Shown: piece after piece, positions 25,340 through 37,564 of the stretch
Numbering within the stretch: the first letter of the stretch is position 1
Layout of the letters: each line of letters starts with the position of its first letter
Source of the DNA: Mesorhizobium loti
Lineage (GTDB): Bacteria > Pseudomonadota > Alphaproteobacteria > Rhizobiales > Rhizobiaceae
Direction: 5' to 3'
Assembly (NCBI RefSeq): GCF_013170705.1
Contig: NZ_CP033334.1
Span: 3,759,501-3,823,500 of the forward strand
Length of the DNA stretch: 64,000 bases
Made by a program: the position numbers and the translations under genes
The notes under the pieces: generated by a model
The model's input: only the letters and a program-made list of their open reading frames with translations
Told to the model about the DNA's origin: nothing
The model's database searches: none

Positions 25340-25735
25340 GTGTTCCGTACCAGCGACATTGTCCTGATCGCCGTCATGGTTTCGGCGGCGGCCCTGACCT
25401 ACAAGACCAAGCGCGAGGCCGAGGATCAGTTGGCGGCGGTGCAGAAAATCCATACCCAGATCCGCTATGAGGAGGAGACGATCGACCTGCTCAAGGCCGA
25501 CTGGAGCCTGCTCACGCAGCCGTCGCGGCTGCAGAAGCTGACCGAACTCTACAAGTCGCAGCTCGCGCTCGAGCCGGTCAGCGCACGCCAGATCGTGGGC
25601 CTGGGCGATCTTCCGGCAAAGGCCCTGGATATCCAGGACATCCTGAACGGACGTCAAGGCGCCATGGCCGACAATTCCGACAAGGCGCCCTCGGGCGACA
25701 AGGACCCCGTCGTCACCGGAGGCATCGCCCAATGA
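25340..25735 (+). CDS. ftsL: Cell division protein FtsL
   Basis: A short bitopic divisome protein of 131 residues, partner of FtsB/FtsQ. The reading frame begins at GTG 25340, with GAGAGG seven bases upstream. The N-terminal helix (IVLIAVMVSAAALTY, residues 7-21) spans the membrane and is followed by a coiled-coil segment (KREAEDQLAAVQKIHTQIRY). The position between rsmH and ftsI identifies it, because sequence conservation is low in this family. The C-terminal 30 residues (MADNSDKAPSGDKD) are hydrophilic and probably disordered. The stop overlaps ftsI by 4 bp. Confidence 0.88.
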   Translation: MFRTSDIVLIAVMVSAAALTYKTKREAEDQLAAVQKIHTQIRYEEETIDLLKADWSLLTQPSRLQKLTELYKSQLALEPVSARQIVGLGDLPAKALDIQDILNGRQGAMADNSDKAPSGDKDPVVTGGIAQ

Positions 25736-27441
25736 TCGGCAAACTGCTGAGGCGTCGCGCCAGGACGGGTGAAGACGGATCGATCGTCGTCGAGGGCGCC
25801 CGCAAGGCGACAGGCGGCAAGGGCAAGGCGCGCATCGTGATGACGATGGCGGTGTTCTTCGGCATCTTCTCGACCATTTCAGGCCGGCTGGTCTATCTCG
25901 GCTTCCAGACGCCAGATCTGTCGGGCGGCCCGCAGAGCCGGGTCACCGCCTCGCGGCCCGACATTGTCGATCGCAACGGCGAAGTGCTGGCGACCGACAT
26001 CAAGACAGCGTCGCTGTTCGCGGAGCCGCGCCGCATCGTCGATGCCGACGAGGCGATCGAGAAACTGTCGACCGTGCTGCCCGAGATCGATTACGAGCAG
26101 ACCTACCACAAGCTCAAGAGCGGCGCCGGATTCGTCTGGCTGCAGCGGCAGCTGACGCCCAAGCAGCAGGCCGATATCATGCAGCTCGGCATTCCCGGTT
26201 TCGGCTTTCGCACGGAGAAGCGCCGTTTCTATCCGAGCGGCGAGACCTCGTCCTACATTGTCGGCCTGACCAACATCGACAACCAGGGCATCTCCGGCAT
26301 GGAGAAATATATCGACGAGCAGGGGCTGAGCGACCTGCAGGCGTCGGGCCTGGCGGTGGCCAAGGATCTCAAGCCGGTGAAGCTTTCCATCGATCTGCGC
26401 GTCCAGCACGTGGTGCGCGACGAGATCGCCGCTGGCCTGGAGCGCTACCGCGCCCTGGGCGCCGGCGCCGTCGTGCTCAACGTCAAGACCGGCGAAGTGG
26501 TGGCCATGGCCTCGGTGCCGGATTTTGATCCGAACAATCCTTACAATGCACAGGAGAAGGACCGGCTGAACCGGATGTCGGCCGGCCTCTACGAGATGGG
26601 TTCGACCTTCAAGAGCTTCACCTCGGCGATGGCGCTCGATTCCGGCAAGGCGACGATGAATAGCCGTTTCGATGCCTCGCATCCGATCCGGGTCGGCCAT
26701 CAGGCCATTCACGATTTCCACGGCAAGAACCGTGTGCTGTCATTGCCGGAAGTGTTCCTCTATTCGTCCAACATCGGGTCGGCCAGGGAGGCCGAGCTGG
26801 TCGGCATCGAGGGGCACCGGGAATTCCTCCATCGCCTTGGCATTCTGGAGAGGATGCAGACCGAACTGCCGGAAGTCGCCCGCCCGACTGAACCGAAGGT
26901 CTGGAAACAGGTCAATTCGTTCACGATCGCCTTCGGCCACGGCGTATCGACGACGCCCCTGCAGGCAGCCGTCGGCTGCGCGGCGCTGATGAATGGCGGC
27001 TTCCTGATGAACCCGACCTTCCTGGTGCGTACGCAGGCGGAAGCGATGGCCACCGCCAAGAAGGTCGTGAGCGAAAAGACGGTCGAGGGCATGCGCTACC
27101 TCTATTCGCTCAACGCCGAGAAGGGCTCGGCCAGAAACGCCAGAGTCCCCGGCTACCGCGTTGGCGGCAAGACCGGAACGGCCGAGAAGGTCATCAACGG
27201 CCGCTACTCGAAGGACTTGAATTTCAATACGTTCGTCGCCGCCTTCCCGATGGACGACCCGCAATACCTCGTCTTCACGATTGCCGACGCCCCGCACCCT
27301 GAAAAGCCTGGCATGACGGACGTCGCGGCCGCGAATGCAGGGGTTATGGCCGGCAATATCATCAGGCGTTCCGCGGCCATGCTTGGCGTGAAACCAGATT
27401 TCAGCCATGAAAATGGTGCAACGTTGGTTTCCTATGAGTGA
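25732..27441 (+). CDS. ftsI: Penicillin-binding protein FtsI (PBP3), septal transpeptidase
   Basis: Class B penicillin-binding protein of 569 residues that cross-links septal peptidoglycan together with FtsW. It has a basic cytoplasmic head, a membrane anchor (about 33-57), a PBP dimer domain (RPDIVDRNGEVLATDI) and the transpeptidase domain. The active-site motifs are STFK (S291, K294), SSN (345-347) and KTGT (480-483). The ATG overlaps ftsL (ATGA). Confidence 0.97.
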   Translation: MIGKLLRRRARTGEDGSIVVEGARKATGGKGKARIVMTMAVFFGIFSTISGRLVYLGFQTPDLSGGPQSRVTASRPDIVDRNGEVLATDIKTASLFAEPRRIVDADEAIEKLSTVLPEIDYEQTYHKLKSGAGFVWLQRQLTPKQQADIMQLGIPGFGFRTEKRRFYPSGETSSYIVGLTNIDNQGISGMEKYIDEQGLSDLQASGLAVAKDLKPVKLSIDLRVQHVVRDEIAAGLERYRALGAGAVVLNVKTGEVVAMASVPDFDPNNPYNAQEKDRLNRMSAGLYEMGSTFKSFTSAMALDSGKATMNSRFDASHPIRVGHQAIHDFHGKNRVLSLPEVFLYSSNIGSAREAELVGIEGHREFLHRLGILERMQTELPEVARPTEPKVWKQVNSFTIAFGHGVSTTPLQAAVGCAALMNGGFLMNPTFLVRTQAEAMATAKKVVSEKTVEGMRYLYSLNAEKGSARNARVPGYRVGGKTGTAEKVINGRYSKDLNFNTFVAAFPMDDPQYLVFTIADAPHPEKPGMTDVAAANAGVMAGNIIRRSAAMLGVKPDFSHENGATLVSYE

Positions 27442-27495
27442 TTCTTAGGGCGCGCCGGCGACTGCGCGCTATTTTATTGCGGTGAACGGAACTCG

Positions 27496-28950
27496 ATGAA
27501 GCTCAGAGATCTAGCCGGTGTCCTGCCAGTCGAAGGAACAGCTTCCGCCGATCTGGAGGTTACCGGGATTTCGTCCGATTCCCGGCAGGTAAAGCCCGGC
27601 GTCGTCTTTTTTGCGCTCGCCGGTACCAAGGCGGACGGCACGGCCTACGCTGCCGAAGCGGCCAGGCGTGGCGCGCTTGCGATCGTGACAAGCAAAGGCG
27701 GTTCCGTTGCCGGACTGCCGGTTCCGGTGCTGGCGGTCGATGATCCGCGCCTGGCGCTGGCGCTGAGTGCTTCCCGCTATTTCGGCAGGCAGCCGCAAAC
27801 CATGGTGGCGGTGACCGGCACCAGCGGCAAGACCTCGGTCGCCGCCTTCACCAGGCAGATCTGGGAGCAGGCGGGCTATGCCGCGGCTTCGATCGGCACC
27901 ACCGGCGTGGTGGCGCCAGGCCGCAACGAATATGGCTCGCTGACCACGCCCGATCCGGTCGCCCTGCACCAGTTGCTCAGGGAATTGGCCGATGCCGGCG
28001 TCACCCACGCTTCGATGGAGGCTTCCAGCCACGGCCTCGACCAGCGCCGGCTTGACGGCGTGAAGCTGGCGGCTGGCGGCTTCACCAATCTTGGCCGCGA
28101 CCATATGGATTACCATCCGACGGTCGAGGACTATCACCGCGCCAAGCTGCGCCTGTTCGACACGCTGCTGCCGAAAGGTGCGCCGGCGGTGATCTTCGCC
28201 GACGACCCGTGGTCGGCGCCGACCATCCAGGCGGCGCGGGCCGCCGGGCTCGACGTGCTGACGGTTGGCCGCCATGGCGATTTCCTCACGCTGAAGCGGG
28301 TCGAGCACGAACGCCATCGCCAGCGCGCCGAAGTGGAGGCCGAGGGCGTGCTTTACGAAATCGATCTGCCGCTGGCCGGCGATTTCCAGATTTCGAACGC
28401 GCTGGTTTCGGCGGGGCTTGCCATTTCCACGGGAACACCGGTCGCCAAGGCCTTGATGTCCCTGGAGAAACTGAAGGGCGCGCCGGGCCGGCTCGATCTC
28501 GTCGGGACCACCGCCAGTGGTGCGCCGGTCTATGTCGACTATGCCCACAAGCCCGATGCGCTGGAAAATGTGCTGGCTTCGGTGCGCCCGTTCACGACGG
28601 GCCGCGTCATGGTCGTGTTCGGCTGCGGCGGCGACCGCGACCGGGGAAAAAGGCCGATCATGGGCGAGATCGCGACCCGGCTTGCCGATGTCGTCATCGT
28701 CACCGACGACAATCCGCGCTCCGAAGTGCCCGAAACGATCCGCGCCGCCATCATGGCCGCTGCTCCAGGCGCCATCGAAATCGGCGACCGGCGCAAGGCG
28801 ATCCACGAGGCCGTGGGCATGCTTCATGCCGGCGACACGCTGATCGTGGCCGGCAAGGGCCACGAGGAAGGCCAGACGATCGGCTCCGAAACCCTGCATT
28901 TTTCAGATCACGAGGAAGTCCGCGCCGCTTTGCGGGAGCGTGCCGCATGA
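27496..28950 (+). CDS. murE: UDP-MurNAc-tripeptide synthetase MurE (meso-DAP adding)
   Basis: ATP-dependent ligase adding meso-diaminopimelate to UDP-MurNAc-L-Ala-D-Glu in the cytoplasm. The 484-residue protein has the Mur ligase P-loop TGTSGKTS (near residue 110), [17 protein letters not shown] with the conserved His, [12 protein letters not shown], and the C-terminal DNPR motif (near 400), which selects meso-DAP rather than lysine. Its stop overlaps the murF start (ATGA). Confidence 0.97.
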   Translation: MKLRDLAGVLPVEGTASADLEVTGISSDSRQVKPGVVFFALAGTKADGTAYAAEAARRGALAIVTSKGGSVAGLPVPVLAVDDPRLALALSASRYFGRQPQTMVAVTGTSGKTSVAAFTRQIWEQAGYAAASIGTTGVVAPGRNEYGSLTTPDPVALHQLLRELADAGVTHASMEASSHGLDQRRLDGVKLAAGGFTNLGRDHMDYHPTVEDYHRAKLRLFDTLLPKGAPAVIFADDPWSAPTIQAARAAGLDVLTVGRHGDFLTLKRVEHERHRQRAEVEAEGVLYEIDLPLAGDFQISNALVSAGLAISTGTPVAKALMSLEKLKGAPGRLDLVGTTASGAPVYVDYAHKPDALENVLASVRPFTTGRVMVVFGCGGDRDRGKRPIMGEIATRLADVVIVTDDNPRSEVPETIRAAIMAAAPGAIEIGDRRKAIHEAVGMLHAGDTLIVAGKGHEEGQTIGSETLHFSDHEEVRAALRERAA

Positions 28951-30404
28951 GTTTGCTGTGGACCTCCGAGGCGCTGGTTGCCGCCATGGACGGGAGGCCT
29001 CTTGGGCCCATGCCCGAAGGCATATCGGGCATTTCGATCGACAGCCGCAGCCTGCAGCCGGGTGACGCCTTCTTCGCTATCAAGGGCGAGGCCATGGACG
29101 GCCACGACTTCGCCACCGCGGCCATCAAGGCAGGCGCCGGCGTGCTGGTGGTGGCGGAAGGCAAGCTGCCGTCGCTCGGCCGGCTGACGGCGCCGATCAT
29201 CGTCGTCGAGGACGTGCTGGTCGCACTGGAAAAGCTCGGCGTCGCATCGCGGAGCCGCTCGCAAGCCAAGATCATCGCCGTCACCGGTTCGGCCGGCAAG
29301 ACCACCACCAAGGAAGCGCTGCGCCATGTGCTTTCGGCGGTCGGCAAGGTGCACGCCTCGGCGCAGTCCTTCAACAACCATTGGGGCGTGCCGCTGACCC
29401 TGGCACGCATGCCCGCCGATTGCAACTATGCCGTGTTCGAGATCGGCATGAACCACCCTGACGAGATCCGGCCGCTGGTGAAGATGGTGCGGCCGCATGT
29501 CGCCATCGTCACCATGATCGCGGCCGCCCATCTCGGCTTCTTCCGCAATCTGGACGAGATCGCCAAGGCCAAGGCCGAGATTTTCGAAGGGCTGGAGCCC
29601 GAGGGTGCCGCGGTTCTCAACCGCGACGATGCGCGCTTCAAGCTTCTCGACAAGATGGCGCATGCCGCCGGCGTCGAGCATGTCTACGGCTTTGGCGAAA
29701 ATGCGCGCTCGACCTTCAAGCTCACCAAGTGCGAGTTGCATGCCGACCATTCCGACATCGCGGCCAGGATCAATGGCCATGACATGATCGCCCGTATCGG
29801 TGCACCCGGCCGGCACATGGTGCAGAACGTGCTGGCGGTACTGGGCGCGGCGCAACTGGTCGGCGCCGACCTCGACAAGGTAGCACTGGCCCTTGTCGAT
29901 CTCTCGGCCGAGCGCGGCCGCGGAAAACGCCATGTGCTGCGCCACCCCGGTGGCTCGGCTTCGGGCCACCCCGGTGGCTCGATCACGCTGATCGACGAGA
30001 GCTATAACGCCAATCCGGCCTCGATGGCGGCGGCCATGGCACTGCTCAACGCAACGCCGGTGACGGGCGAGGGCCGCCGCATCGCCGTGCTCGGCGACAT
30101 GCTCGAACTCGGCGAACATTCGGCCAAGCTGCATGCCGCACTGGCCGATCTCATCGTCGGCACCGGCACCCAGACCGTCTTTCTCGGCGGGCCGGAAATG
30201 CGGGCGCTGGCGGAAGCGCTGCCAAGCGACATCACGACAGAATACCGCGCCGGCGTCGAGGAACTGAAGCCGGTGCTGCTTGCCGCACTGAGGCCGGGCG
30301 ACGTGGTGATGATCAAATCGTCGAAGGGCATCGGTTTTGCAAAACTGGTCGATGCGCTGCTGGGGAAGTTCCCGGCTGAAACGACAACCAGCAAACTGAC
30401 CTAG
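28947..30404 (+). CDS. murF: UDP-MurNAc-tripeptide:D-Ala-D-Ala ligase MurF
   Basis: A 485-residue Mur ligase joining D-Ala-D-Ala to the UDP-MurNAc-tripeptide. The start at ATG 28947 overlaps murE. It shows the P-loop [39 protein letters not shown] and [10 protein letters not shown]. Just before the last motif is a duplicated [13 protein letters not shown] segment, encoded by a 24-bp in-frame repeat of the palindrome GCCACCCCGGTGGC (29941 and 29965). The long open frame upstream of 28947 is antiphase to murE and not real. Confidence 0.96.
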   Translation: MSLLWTSEALVAAMDGRPLGPMPEGISGISIDSRSLQPGDAFFAIKGEAMDGHDFATAAIKAGAGVLVVAEGKLPSLGRLTAPIIVVEDVLVALEKLGVASRSRSQAKIIAVTGSAGKTTTKEALRHVLSAVGKVHASAQSFNNHWGVPLTLARMPADCNYAVFEIGMNHPDEIRPLVKMVRPHVAIVTMIAAAHLGFFRNLDEIAKAKAEIFEGLEPEGAAVLNRDDARFKLLDKMAHAAGVEHVYGFGENARSTFKLTKCELHADHSDIAARINGHDMIARIGAPGRHMVQNVLAVLGAAQLVGADLDKVALALVDLSAERGRGKRHVLRHPGGSASGHPGGSITLIDESYNANPASMAAAMALLNATPVTGEGRRIAVLGDMLELGEHSAKLHAALADLIVGTGTQTVFLGGPEMRALAEALPSDITTEYRAGVEELKPVLLAALRPGDVVMIKSSKGIGFAKLVDALLGKFPAETTTSKLT

Positions 30405-30427
30405 GTCAAGTCGGGGGACGAAAGCGC

Positions 30428-31510
30428 ATGTTTACACTGCTGGTTGATTTCGCGGACAGGGTCTCCGTCTTCAACGTCTTCCGCTACATCACCTTCCGCA
30501 CCGGCGGGGCGCTGATCACGTCGGCGCTGATCGTCTTCATCTTTGGGCCGACCATCATCAATTCGCTGAGGCTGCGCCAGGGCAAGGGCCAGCCGATCCG
30601 CGCCGATGGACCGCAAACGCATTTCAAGAAAGCCGGCACGCCGACCATGGGCGGCCTGATGATCCTGTCGGGCATCATCGGCTCATCGCTTTTATGGGCG
30701 AACCTGTCGAGCATCTATGTCTGGGTGGTGCTTCTGGTGACGCTGGGTTTCGGCTCGATCGGCTTCTATGACGATTATCTGAAGGTGACGAAGCAGTCGC
30801 ATCTCGGCTTCTCCGGCAAGGCACGGCTGGCGCTCGAATTCGTCATTGCCGGCATCGCCGCCTGGGCAATCATGCATAACGGCCAGGCGCCGTTCTCGTC
30901 GTCGCTGACATTCCCCTTCGCCAAGGAATTCATCATCAACCTCGGCTGGTTCTTCATTCCGTTCTCCTGCTTCGTCATCGTCGGCGCGGGCAATGCGGTG
31001 AACCTGACCGATGGCCTCGACGGTCTGGCGATCGTGCCTATCATGATCGCGGCGGCCTCCTTCGGCGTCATCGCCTATCTCTCGGGCAATGCGGTGTTCG
31101 CCGAATATCTGCAGATCCATTTTGTTCCCGGCACCGGTGAACTGGCGGTCGTGCTGGGCGCTGTCATCGGCGCCGGCCTCGGCTTCCTCTGGTTCAACGC
31201 GCCGCCGGCGGCGATCTTCATGGGCGACACCGGTTCGCTGGCCATGGGCGGCCTGATCGGCACGGTGGCGGTCGCCACCAAGCACGAGATCGTGCTGGTC
31301 ATCGTCGGCGGATTGTTTGTCGTGGAAATCCTGTCGGTCATCATCCAGGTCGGCTACTTCAAGATGACCGGCAAGCGGGTGTTCCTGATGGCGCCGATCC
31401 ACCATCATTTCGAAAAGCTCGGCTGGACCGAAAGCCAGGTGGTGATCCGGTTCTGGATCATCGCCGTGATCCTGGCGCTGGTCGGCCTGTCGACCCTGAA
31501 GCTCAGATAG
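30428..31510 (+). CDS. mraY: Phospho-MurNAc-pentapeptide transferase MraY (lipid I synthase)
   Basis: Integral membrane enzyme of 360 residues with about ten helices, transferring phospho-MurNAc-pentapeptide to undecaprenyl phosphate. Hallmarks are [13 protein letters not shown], the aspartate-rich [38 protein letters not shown] and [12 protein letters not shown]. It lies 23 bp after murF. Confidence 0.98.
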   Translation: MFTLLVDFADRVSVFNVFRYITFRTGGALITSALIVFIFGPTIINSLRLRQGKGQPIRADGPQTHFKKAGTPTMGGLMILSGIIGSSLLWANLSSIYVWVVLLVTLGFGSIGFYDDYLKVTKQSHLGFSGKARLALEFVIAGIAAWAIMHNGQAPFSSSLTFPFAKEFIINLGWFFIPFSCFVIVGAGNAVNLTDGLDGLAIVPIMIAAASFGVIAYLSGNAVFAEYLQIHFVPGTGELAVVLGAVIGAGLGFLWFNAPPAAIFMGDTGSLAMGGLIGTVAVATKHEIVLVIVGGLFVVEILSVIIQVGYFKMTGKRVFLMAPIHHHFEKLGWTESQVVIRFWIIAVILALVGLSTLKLR

Positions 31511-31519
31511 GAGCCCCCG

Positions 31520-32920
31520 TTGATCCCCGCCGCATCCTTCGCAGGCAAGCAGGTTTCGCTCTTCGGGCTCGGCGGCTCGGGGATCGCGACGGCGCGCGCG
31601 CTGATCGAGGGCGGCGCGCAGGTGCTGGCCTGGGACGATAATCCCGACAGCGTCGCCAAGGCGGCGGCCACCGGCATCGCCACAGCCGACCTGCGCGGCG
31701 CCGACTGGGCGAAATTCTCGGCCTTCGTGCTGTCGCCGGGCGTGCCGCTGACCCATCCCAAGCCGCACTGGACGGTGGAATTGGCGCGTGGCGCCGGCGT
31801 CGAGGTGATCGGTGATATCGAACTGTTCTGCCGGGAGCGGACGCTCAGCGCGCCAACGGCGCCCTTCATCGCCATCACCGGCACCAACGGCAAGTCGACC
31901 ACCACCGCGCTGACAGCGCATATCCTGACGGCTTCCGGCCGCGATACCCAGATGGGCGGCAATATCGGCCGCGCGGTGATGACGCTCGATCCGCCGAAGC
32001 CCGATCGGCACTATGTCGTCGAATGCTCATCCTACCAGATCGACCTTGCGCCCTCGATCAACCCGACCGCGGGCATCCTGCTCAACCTGACGCCGGACCA
32101 TCTCGATCGCCACGGCACCATGCAGCACTACGCCTCGATCAAGGAGCGGCTGGTGGCCGGCAGCGAGACGGCGATCATCGGCATCGACGATTCCTGGTGC
32201 GCACAGATCGCCGAGCGGCTGGAGCGGGCAGGGCGGCAGGTCATCCGCATTTCCAAGCGGTTGCCGCTGACCGACGGCTATTTCGCCGACGGCACCAATC
32301 TGATGGAAGCCGTGCACGGCCGCTATAGCCGCGTCGCCTTCCTCGAAGGCATAGGCTCGCTGCGCGGCCAGCATAATGCGCAGAACGCGCTGGCTGCCGT
32401 CGCAGCTTGCCTGAAAGTCGGGCTGGACCTCGGCGAGATCCAGTCGGGGCTCGAAAGCTTCCCGGGTCTCGCCCACCGCATGGAGCAGGTCGGCCGCAAG
32501 GACCATGTGCTGTTCGTCAACGACTCCAAGGCGACCAACGCCGATGCGGCGGCACCCGCCCTGTCGAGCTTTCCCCGTATCTACTGGATCGCGGGCGGCC
32601 TGCCCAAGGAAGGCGGCATCGAGCCGCTGCGCGGCTTCTTCCCGCGCATCGCCAAGGCCTATCTGATCGGCGAGGCGGCGCCCGCCTTTTCGGCGACACT
32701 GGGCGAGGCCGTGCCCTACGAGATTTCAGGCACACTGGCCGCCGCGGTCGCGCATGCCGCGCATGATGCGGCCAGCGACGACAGCGGCGAGGTGGTGGTG
32801 CTGCTGTCCCCGGCCTGCGCGAGTTTCGACCAGTTCAAGAATTTCGAAGTTCGCGGCGAAGCCTTCAGGCAAGCTGCGAGCGCTATAGATGGCGTCAAAC
32901 CCATCGGAGGGGCACGATAA
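31520..32920 (+). CDS. murD: UDP-MurNAc-L-alanine:D-glutamate ligase MurD
   Basis: Cytoplasmic Mur ligase of 466 residues adding D-glutamate. The gene begins at a TTG codon (31520) with GGAG seven bases before it; no ATG is available before the N-terminal nucleotide-binding motif [12 protein letters not shown]. The ATP site is [14 protein letters not shown], followed by [25 protein letters not shown] and [10 protein letters not shown]. It overlaps ftsW by one base (TAATG). Confidence 0.96.
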   Translation: MIPAASFAGKQVSLFGLGGSGIATARALIEGGAQVLAWDDNPDSVAKAAATGIATADLRGADWAKFSAFVLSPGVPLTHPKPHWTVELARGAGVEVIGDIELFCRERTLSAPTAPFIAITGTNGKSTTTALTAHILTASGRDTQMGGNIGRAVMTLDPPKPDRHYVVECSSYQIDLAPSINPTAGILLNLTPDHLDRHGTMQHYASIKERLVAGSETAIIGIDDSWCAQIAERLERAGRQVIRISKRLPLTDGYFADGTNLMEAVHGRYSRVAFLEGIGSLRGQHNAQNALAAVAACLKVGLDLGEIQSGLESFPGLAHRMEQVGRKDHVLFVNDSKATNADAAAPALSSFPRIYWIAGGLPKEGGIEPLRGFFPRIAKAYLIGEAAPAFSATLGEAVPYEISGTLAAAVAHAAHDAASDDSGEVVVLLSPACASFDQFKNFEVRGEAFRQAASAIDGVKPIGGAR

Positions 32921-34071
32921 TGCAGAGCCGTCTCGATAAAAGTCCCGTCGCGACCTGGTGGTGGACGATCGATCGCTGGTTCCTGGCGGCGTTCCTGTCG
33001 CTGATGGGGCTCGGCATCGTCTTGTCCTTCGCCGCCAGCCCGGCGGTGGCCGAACGTATCGGCCTCGACAGTTTCCACTTCGCCACCAGGCAGATCATCT
33101 TCACCGTGCCGGCGCTCGGCGTGATGCTGGCCGTCTCCTTCCTCGATTCCAGGGAGATCCGGCGCATGTCGCTGATCATGCTGTGCCTGATGCTGGTGCT
33201 GATGGTGGCGGTGCTCTATGTCGGCGTCGAGGTGAAGGGGGCGCGGCGCTGGGTCTCGCTCGCCGGCCTGTCGATCCAGCCGTCGGAGTTCCTGAAGCCG
33301 GCCTTCGTCATCATGTGCGCCTGGCTTTTCGCCGAGCACAAGCGACAGCCCGACATTCCGGGCAATCTGTTCGCCATGCTGCTCCTGGTGCTGGTCGTGT
33401 CGCTGTTGGTGGCGCAGCCCGACCTTGGCCAGACCATGCTGACGACCGGCACCTGGGGCATCATGTTCTTCATGGCGGGGCTGCCCTGGCTGTGGATCAT
33501 CGTGCTGGGTGCCGCCGGCGTCGGCGGTGTCTTCGCCGCCTACACGGTGTTTCCGCACGTTGCCTTGCGCATCGACAAGTTCCTCACCGGCGAGGGCGAC
33601 ACGTTCCAGGTCGACATGGGACGCGACGCGCTGATCAATGGCGGCTGGTTCGGCGTCGGGCCGGGCGAGGGTACGGTCAAGCGGGTCATCCCCGACAGCC
33701 ATGCCGACTTCGTCTTCTCAGTCGCGGGCGAGGAATTCGGGCTGATCATGTGCTTCTTCATCATGTCGATCTTTGCCTTCATCGTGCTGCGCGGCCTCAA
33801 CACGGCGCTCAAGGAACATGACGATTTCACCCGCTATGCGGTCGGCGGCCTCGTCACCGTGTTCGGCCTGCAGGCCGTCATCAACATGTGCGTCAACCTG
33901 CAGCTGGTTCCGGCCAAGGGCATGACGCTGCCCTTCATCTCCTATGGCGGCTCCTCACAGATCGCCATCGCCATCTCGATGGGCATGGTGCTGGCGCTGA
34001 CGCGCAAGCGGCCGGAAAAACGCAAGCAGATGGGCTTTACGTTGCCGCAACGCGCCCTGCCGGCGGAGTGA
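32920..34071 (+). CDS. ftsW: SEDS glycosyltransferase FtsW
   Basis: Polytopic SEDS-family protein of 383 residues, the septal peptidoglycan polymerase working with FtsI. It has about ten transmembrane helices. Conserved regions are [56 protein letters not shown], and the C-terminal [10 protein letters not shown]. It starts within the murD stop and ends 1-2 bp before murG. Confidence 0.97.
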   Translation: MQSRLDKSPVATWWWTIDRWFLAAFLSLMGLGIVLSFAASPAVAERIGLDSFHFATRQIIFTVPALGVMLAVSFLDSREIRRMSLIMLCLMLVLMVAVLYVGVEVKGARRWVSLAGLSIQPSEFLKPAFVIMCAWLFAEHKRQPDIPGNLFAMLLLVLVVSLLVAQPDLGQTMLTTGTWGIMFFMAGLPWLWIIVLGAAGVGGVFAAYTVFPHVALRIDKFLTGEGDTFQVDMGRDALINGGWFGVGPGEGTVKRVIPDSHADFVFSVAGEEFGLIMCFFIMSIFAFIVLRGLNTALKEHDDFTRYAVGGLVTVFGLQAVINMCVNLQLVPAKGMTLPFISYGGSSQIAIAISMGMVLALTRKRPEKRKQMGFTLPQRALPAE

Positions 34072-34072
34072 C

Positions 34073-35200
34073 ATGGCGAGGGGTGTCATCCTTCTCGCGG
34101 CGGGCGGAACCGGCGGACATCTGTTTCCGGCCGAGGCGCTGGCGCATGAGCTGATCGAGCGCGGCTGGACGGTGCAGTTGGCGACCGACGAACGCGCCGA
34201 GCGGTTTGCCGGCCACTTTCCGGCCACCGCCATCCATCCGATCCAGTCGGCGACGATGGGTTCGAAGAATCCCATCGTCGTGCTCGGTGCCTTCTGGAAA
34301 ATCTGGCGCGGCGTGCGCCAGGCCTCCGCCATTATCGGCAGGATCAAGCCGGACGCGGTGGTCGGCTTCGGCGGCTACCCGACCCTGCCGCCGCTCTATG
34401 CGGCGACGCGGCGCAAGGTGCCGACGCTGATCCACGAGCAGAACGCGGTGATGGGGCGCGCCAACCGGGCGCTGGCCGGCCGTGTCGATGCCATCGCCGG
34501 CGGCTTCCTGCCGCAGGATACGAGCGCCGTTGGTGCCAAGACGGTGACGACAGGCAATCCCGTCAGGCCGGCTGTGCTGGAAGCGGCCAAGACGCCCTAT
34601 GTGGCGTCGACCGGGGAGCAGCCCTTCCGCCTGCTGGTGTTCGGCGGCAGCCAGGGCGCCCAATTCTTCTCCGATGCCATGCCGGGGGCGATCGCGCTGC
34701 TTTCGGATGCGCAGCGCAAGCGGCTTGCGATCACCCAGCAGGCGCGCGCCGACGACGTGGCGCGGGTCAAGGCGGCCTATGCCGCCCTTGGCGTCGCCGT
34801 CGAGGTCTCGCCCTTCTTCACCGACATGGCGGCGCGCCTGGCGGCGGCGCATCTGGTGATTTCGCGCTCCGGCGCCTCGACCGTCTCGGAAATCGCCGTC
34901 ATCGGCCGGCCGGCGCTGCTGGTGCCCTATCCCTATGCGCTCGACCACGATCAGGCGGCGAACGCGGCTGCCCTTGCCGCCGCCGGTGGCGGCGAGGTGC
35001 ATCCGCAATCGACGCTGTCGCCCGAGCGTATCGCTGCCTTGGTTGGCGGTCTGATGGACAATCCCGATCGGCTGGCGGCCATGGCCGCTGGCGCGAAATC
35101 GGCCGGCAGGCCCGACGCGGCACGGTTGCTCGCCGATCTCACAGAGGCTATTGCGTCCCGCAAAAGCGTATCGGATTTCAAGAAGGGGACGCACGCATGA
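34073..35200 (+). CDS. murG: Lipid II synthase MurG (UDP-GlcNAc transferase)
   Basis: Peripheral membrane GT-B glycosyltransferase of 375 residues transferring GlcNAc to lipid I. Signatures are the N-terminal [18 protein letters not shown] (G-loop 1), [37 protein letters not shown], and [25 protein letters not shown] with the acceptor and UDP-GlcNAc contacts. It overlaps murC by 4 bp. Confidence 0.97.
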   Translation: MARGVILLAAGGTGGHLFPAEALAHELIERGWTVQLATDERAERFAGHFPATAIHPIQSATMGSKNPIVVLGAFWKIWRGVRQASAIIGRIKPDAVVGFGGYPTLPPLYAATRRKVPTLIHEQNAVMGRANRALAGRVDAIAGGFLPQDTSAVGAKTVTTGNPVRPAVLEAAKTPYVASTGEQPFRLLVFGGSQGAQFFSDAMPGAIALLSDAQRKRLAITQQARADDVARVKAAYAALGVAVEVSPFFTDMAARLAAAHLVISRSGASTVSEIAVIGRPALLVPYPYALDHDQAANAAALAAAGGGEVHPQSTLSPERIAALVGGLMDNPDRLAAMAAGAKSAGRPDAARLLADLTEAIASRKSVSDFKKGTHA

Positions 35201-36597
35201 AGATGCCGCAGACCATCGGCCTTGTGCATTTCATCGGCATTGGCGGCATCGGCATGAGCGGCATTGCCGAGGTGCTGCACAATCTCGGCTACAAGGTGCA
35301 AGGGTCCGACCAGGCCGACAGCGCCAATGTGCAGCGGCTGCGTGACAAGGGCATCGAATGCTTCGTCGGCCACAAGGCCGAGAATCTCGGCGACGCCGAG
35401 GTCATCGTCGTTTCGACGGCGATCAAGAAATCCAATCCGGAGCTGAAGGCCGCGCGGGAAAAATTACTCCCCATCGTGCGCCGCGCCGAGATGCTGGCCG
35501 AGCTGATGCGCTTCCGCCAGGCGGTGGCGATCGGCGGCACGCACGGCAAGACGACGACGACCTCGATGGTCGCGACCCTGCTCGAAGCCGGCGGGCTCGA
35601 TCCGACCGTCATCAATGGCGGCATCATCAATGCCTATGGCACCAATGCCCGCATGGGCGATGGCGAGTGGATGGTGGTCGAAGCCGACGAGAGCGACGGC
35701 ACCTTCCTCAAATTGCCCGCCGACATCGCCGTGGTCACCAACATCGATCCCGAGCATCTCGACCACTATGGCAGTTTCGACAATGTGCGCGAGGCGTTCC
35801 GCCAGTTCGTCGAGAACGTACCTTTCTACGGTTTCGGCGTGATGTGCACCGACCACCCGGAAGTCCAGGCGCTGGTCGGCCGCATCGAGGACCGCCGCGT
35901 CATCACCTATGGCGAAAACGCGCAGGCCGATGTGCGTTTCACCAACCACCGCATGGCCGGCGCGACCTCCGAGTTCGACGTGGTGATCCGCGACCGCAAG
36001 ACCGGCAGCCAGAAGACGATAGACGGCCTGCGCCTGCCGATGCCCGGCCGGCACAATGTCTCGAACGCCACCGCGGCGATCGCCGTCGCGCATGAGCTCG
36101 GCCTGTCCGCCGAGGCGATCAAGAAGGGCCTGTCGTCCTTCGCCGGTGTCAAGCGCCGCTTCACCCATACGGGGTCCTGGAACGGCGTCGACGTGTTCGA
36201 CGATTACGGCCACCATCCGGTCGAGATCTCGGCGGTGCTGAAGGCGGCGCGCAGCGCCACCAAGGGCCGCGTCATCGCCATCGCCCAGCCGCACCGTTTC
36301 ACCCGGCTGCATGATTTGTTCAACGAGTTTTCGGCCTGCTTCAACGACGCCGATACGGTGATGGTCGCGCCTGTCTACGCTGCCGGCGAAGATCCGATCG
36401 ACGGTGTCACGTCGGACGAACTGGTGTCGCGCATCCGCGCTGGCGGTCACCGCGACGCGCGCTACATAGAGGGGCCGACCGATATCGCGCCAATCATCCG
36501 CGATTTGGCCAAGCCTGGTGATTTCGTTGTCTTTCTTGGTGCCGGCAACATCACCCAATGGGCCTATGCCTTGCCCAAGGAGCTTGCCGCCTCATGA
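35197..36597 (+). CDS. murC: UDP-MurNAc:L-alanine ligase MurC
   Basis: First Mur ligase of the pentapeptide stem, 466 residues. It begins with the Rossmann-like [17 protein letters not shown], then the ATP P-loop [44 protein letters not shown], and [10 protein letters not shown]. The start overlaps murG (ATGA), and the end overlaps murB by 4 bp. Confidence 0.97.
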   Translation: MKMPQTIGLVHFIGIGGIGMSGIAEVLHNLGYKVQGSDQADSANVQRLRDKGIECFVGHKAENLGDAEVIVVSTAIKKSNPELKAAREKLLPIVRRAEMLAELMRFRQAVAIGGTHGKTTTTSMVATLLEAGGLDPTVINGGIINAYGTNARMGDGEWMVVEADESDGTFLKLPADIAVVTNIDPEHLDHYGSFDNVREAFRQFVENVPFYGFGVMCTDHPEVQALVGRIEDRRVITYGENAQADVRFTNHRMAGATSEFDVVIRDRKTGSQKTIDGLRLPMPGRHNVSNATAAIAVAHELGLSAEAIKKGLSSFAGVKRRFTHTGSWNGVDVFDDYGHHPVEISAVLKAARSATKGRVIAIAQPHRFTRLHDLFNEFSACFNDADTVMVAPVYAAGEDPIDGVTSDELVSRIRAGGHRDARYIEGPTDIAPIIRDLAKPGDFVVFLGAGNITQWAYALPKELAAS

Positions 36598-37559
36598 TGC
36601 ACGGCCAGGCCCTGATCGACGGACTCGGCGACCGGCTTGCCGGCCTGCGCGGCCGTCTCACGCCGAATGCCGAGATGGACAAGATCACCTGGTTCCGCGC
36701 CGGCGGCCTGGCCGAGGTGCTGTTCCAGCCGGCGGACGAAGAGGATCTGGCCGCGTTCCTGCGCGCGGTTCCTGAAGAGATACCTCTCACCGTCGTTGGC
36801 ATCGGCTCGAACCTGCTGGTCAGGGATGGCGGCATTCCGGGCTTCGTCATCAGGCTTTCGGCCAAGGGCTTTGGCGAGGCGGAGGTCGTTTCACCGATCA
36901 GGATAAAGGCCGGCGCGGCGACGCCCGACAAGCGCGTGGCCGCCCTGGCGCTGGAAGCGGGCATTGGCGGCTTCCATTTCTATCACGGCATTCCGGGCGC
37001 CGTTGGCGGCGCGCTCAGGATGAATGCCGGCGCCAATGGCGTCGAGACGCGCGAGCGTGTCGTCGAGGTGCGCGCGCTCGAACGCAAGGGCAATGTCCAG
37101 AGGCTGAGCAATGCCGAGATGGGCTATGCCTATCGCCATTCGGCGGCGCCCGCCGGGCTGATCTTCACATCGGCCGTGTTCGAGGGCTTCGCCGAGGACA
37201 AGGCCACGATCAAGGCGGCGATGGATGCGGTGCAAAACCATCGCGAGACCGTGCAGCCGATCCGCGAGAAGACCGGGGGCTCGACCTTCAAGAACCCGGA
37301 AGGCACGTCGGCCTGGAAGGAGATCGACAAGGCGGGCTGCCGCGGCCTGATGATCGGTGGCGCGCAGATGTCGCCGATGCACTGCAATTTCATGATCAAC
37401 ACCGGCACGGCGACCGGTTACGACCTCGAATATCTTGGCGAGACGGTGCGTGCGCGGGTGCTCGAACATTCCGGCATCCGGTTGCAGTGGGAGATCAAGC
37501 GCATCGGCAATTTCCGTGCCGGACATGCAGTGCAGGAATTTTTGGGCCAGCTGCTTTAG
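36594..37559 (+). CDS. murB: UDP-N-acetylenolpyruvoylglucosamine reductase MurB
   Basis: FAD flavoprotein of 321 residues reducing UDP-GlcNAc-enolpyruvate to UDP-MurNAc with NADPH. Visible are [13 protein letters not shown], the FAD-binding [31 protein letters not shown], the catalytic serine region GSTFKNPEG, and [14 protein letters not shown]. The start is taken as the ATG overlapping the murC stop (36594); ATG 36597 is equally possible. It closes the first half of the dcw cluster: a 12-bp hairpin and a 300-bp gap follow. Confidence 0.96.
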   Translation: MMHGQALIDGLGDRLAGLRGRLTPNAEMDKITWFRAGGLAEVLFQPADEEDLAAFLRAVPEEIPLTVVGIGSNLLVRDGGIPGFVIRLSAKGFGEAEVVSPIRIKAGAATPDKRVAALALEAGIGGFHFYHGIPGAVGGALRMNAGANGVETRERVVEVRALERKGNVQRLSNAEMGYAYRHSAAPAGLIFTSAVFEGFAEDKATIKAAMDAVQNHRETVQPIREKTGGSTFKNPEGTSAWKEIDKAGCRGLMIGGAQMSPMHCNFMINTGTATGYDLEYLGETVRARVLEHSGIRLQWEIKRIGNFRAGHAVQEFLGQLL

Positions 37560-37564
37560 CGCCG

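Noticed and set aside
28209..28946. N-terminal extension of murF through murE
   Set aside because: This part is out of frame with murE and has no homology. murF has its own ATG overlapping the murE stop.
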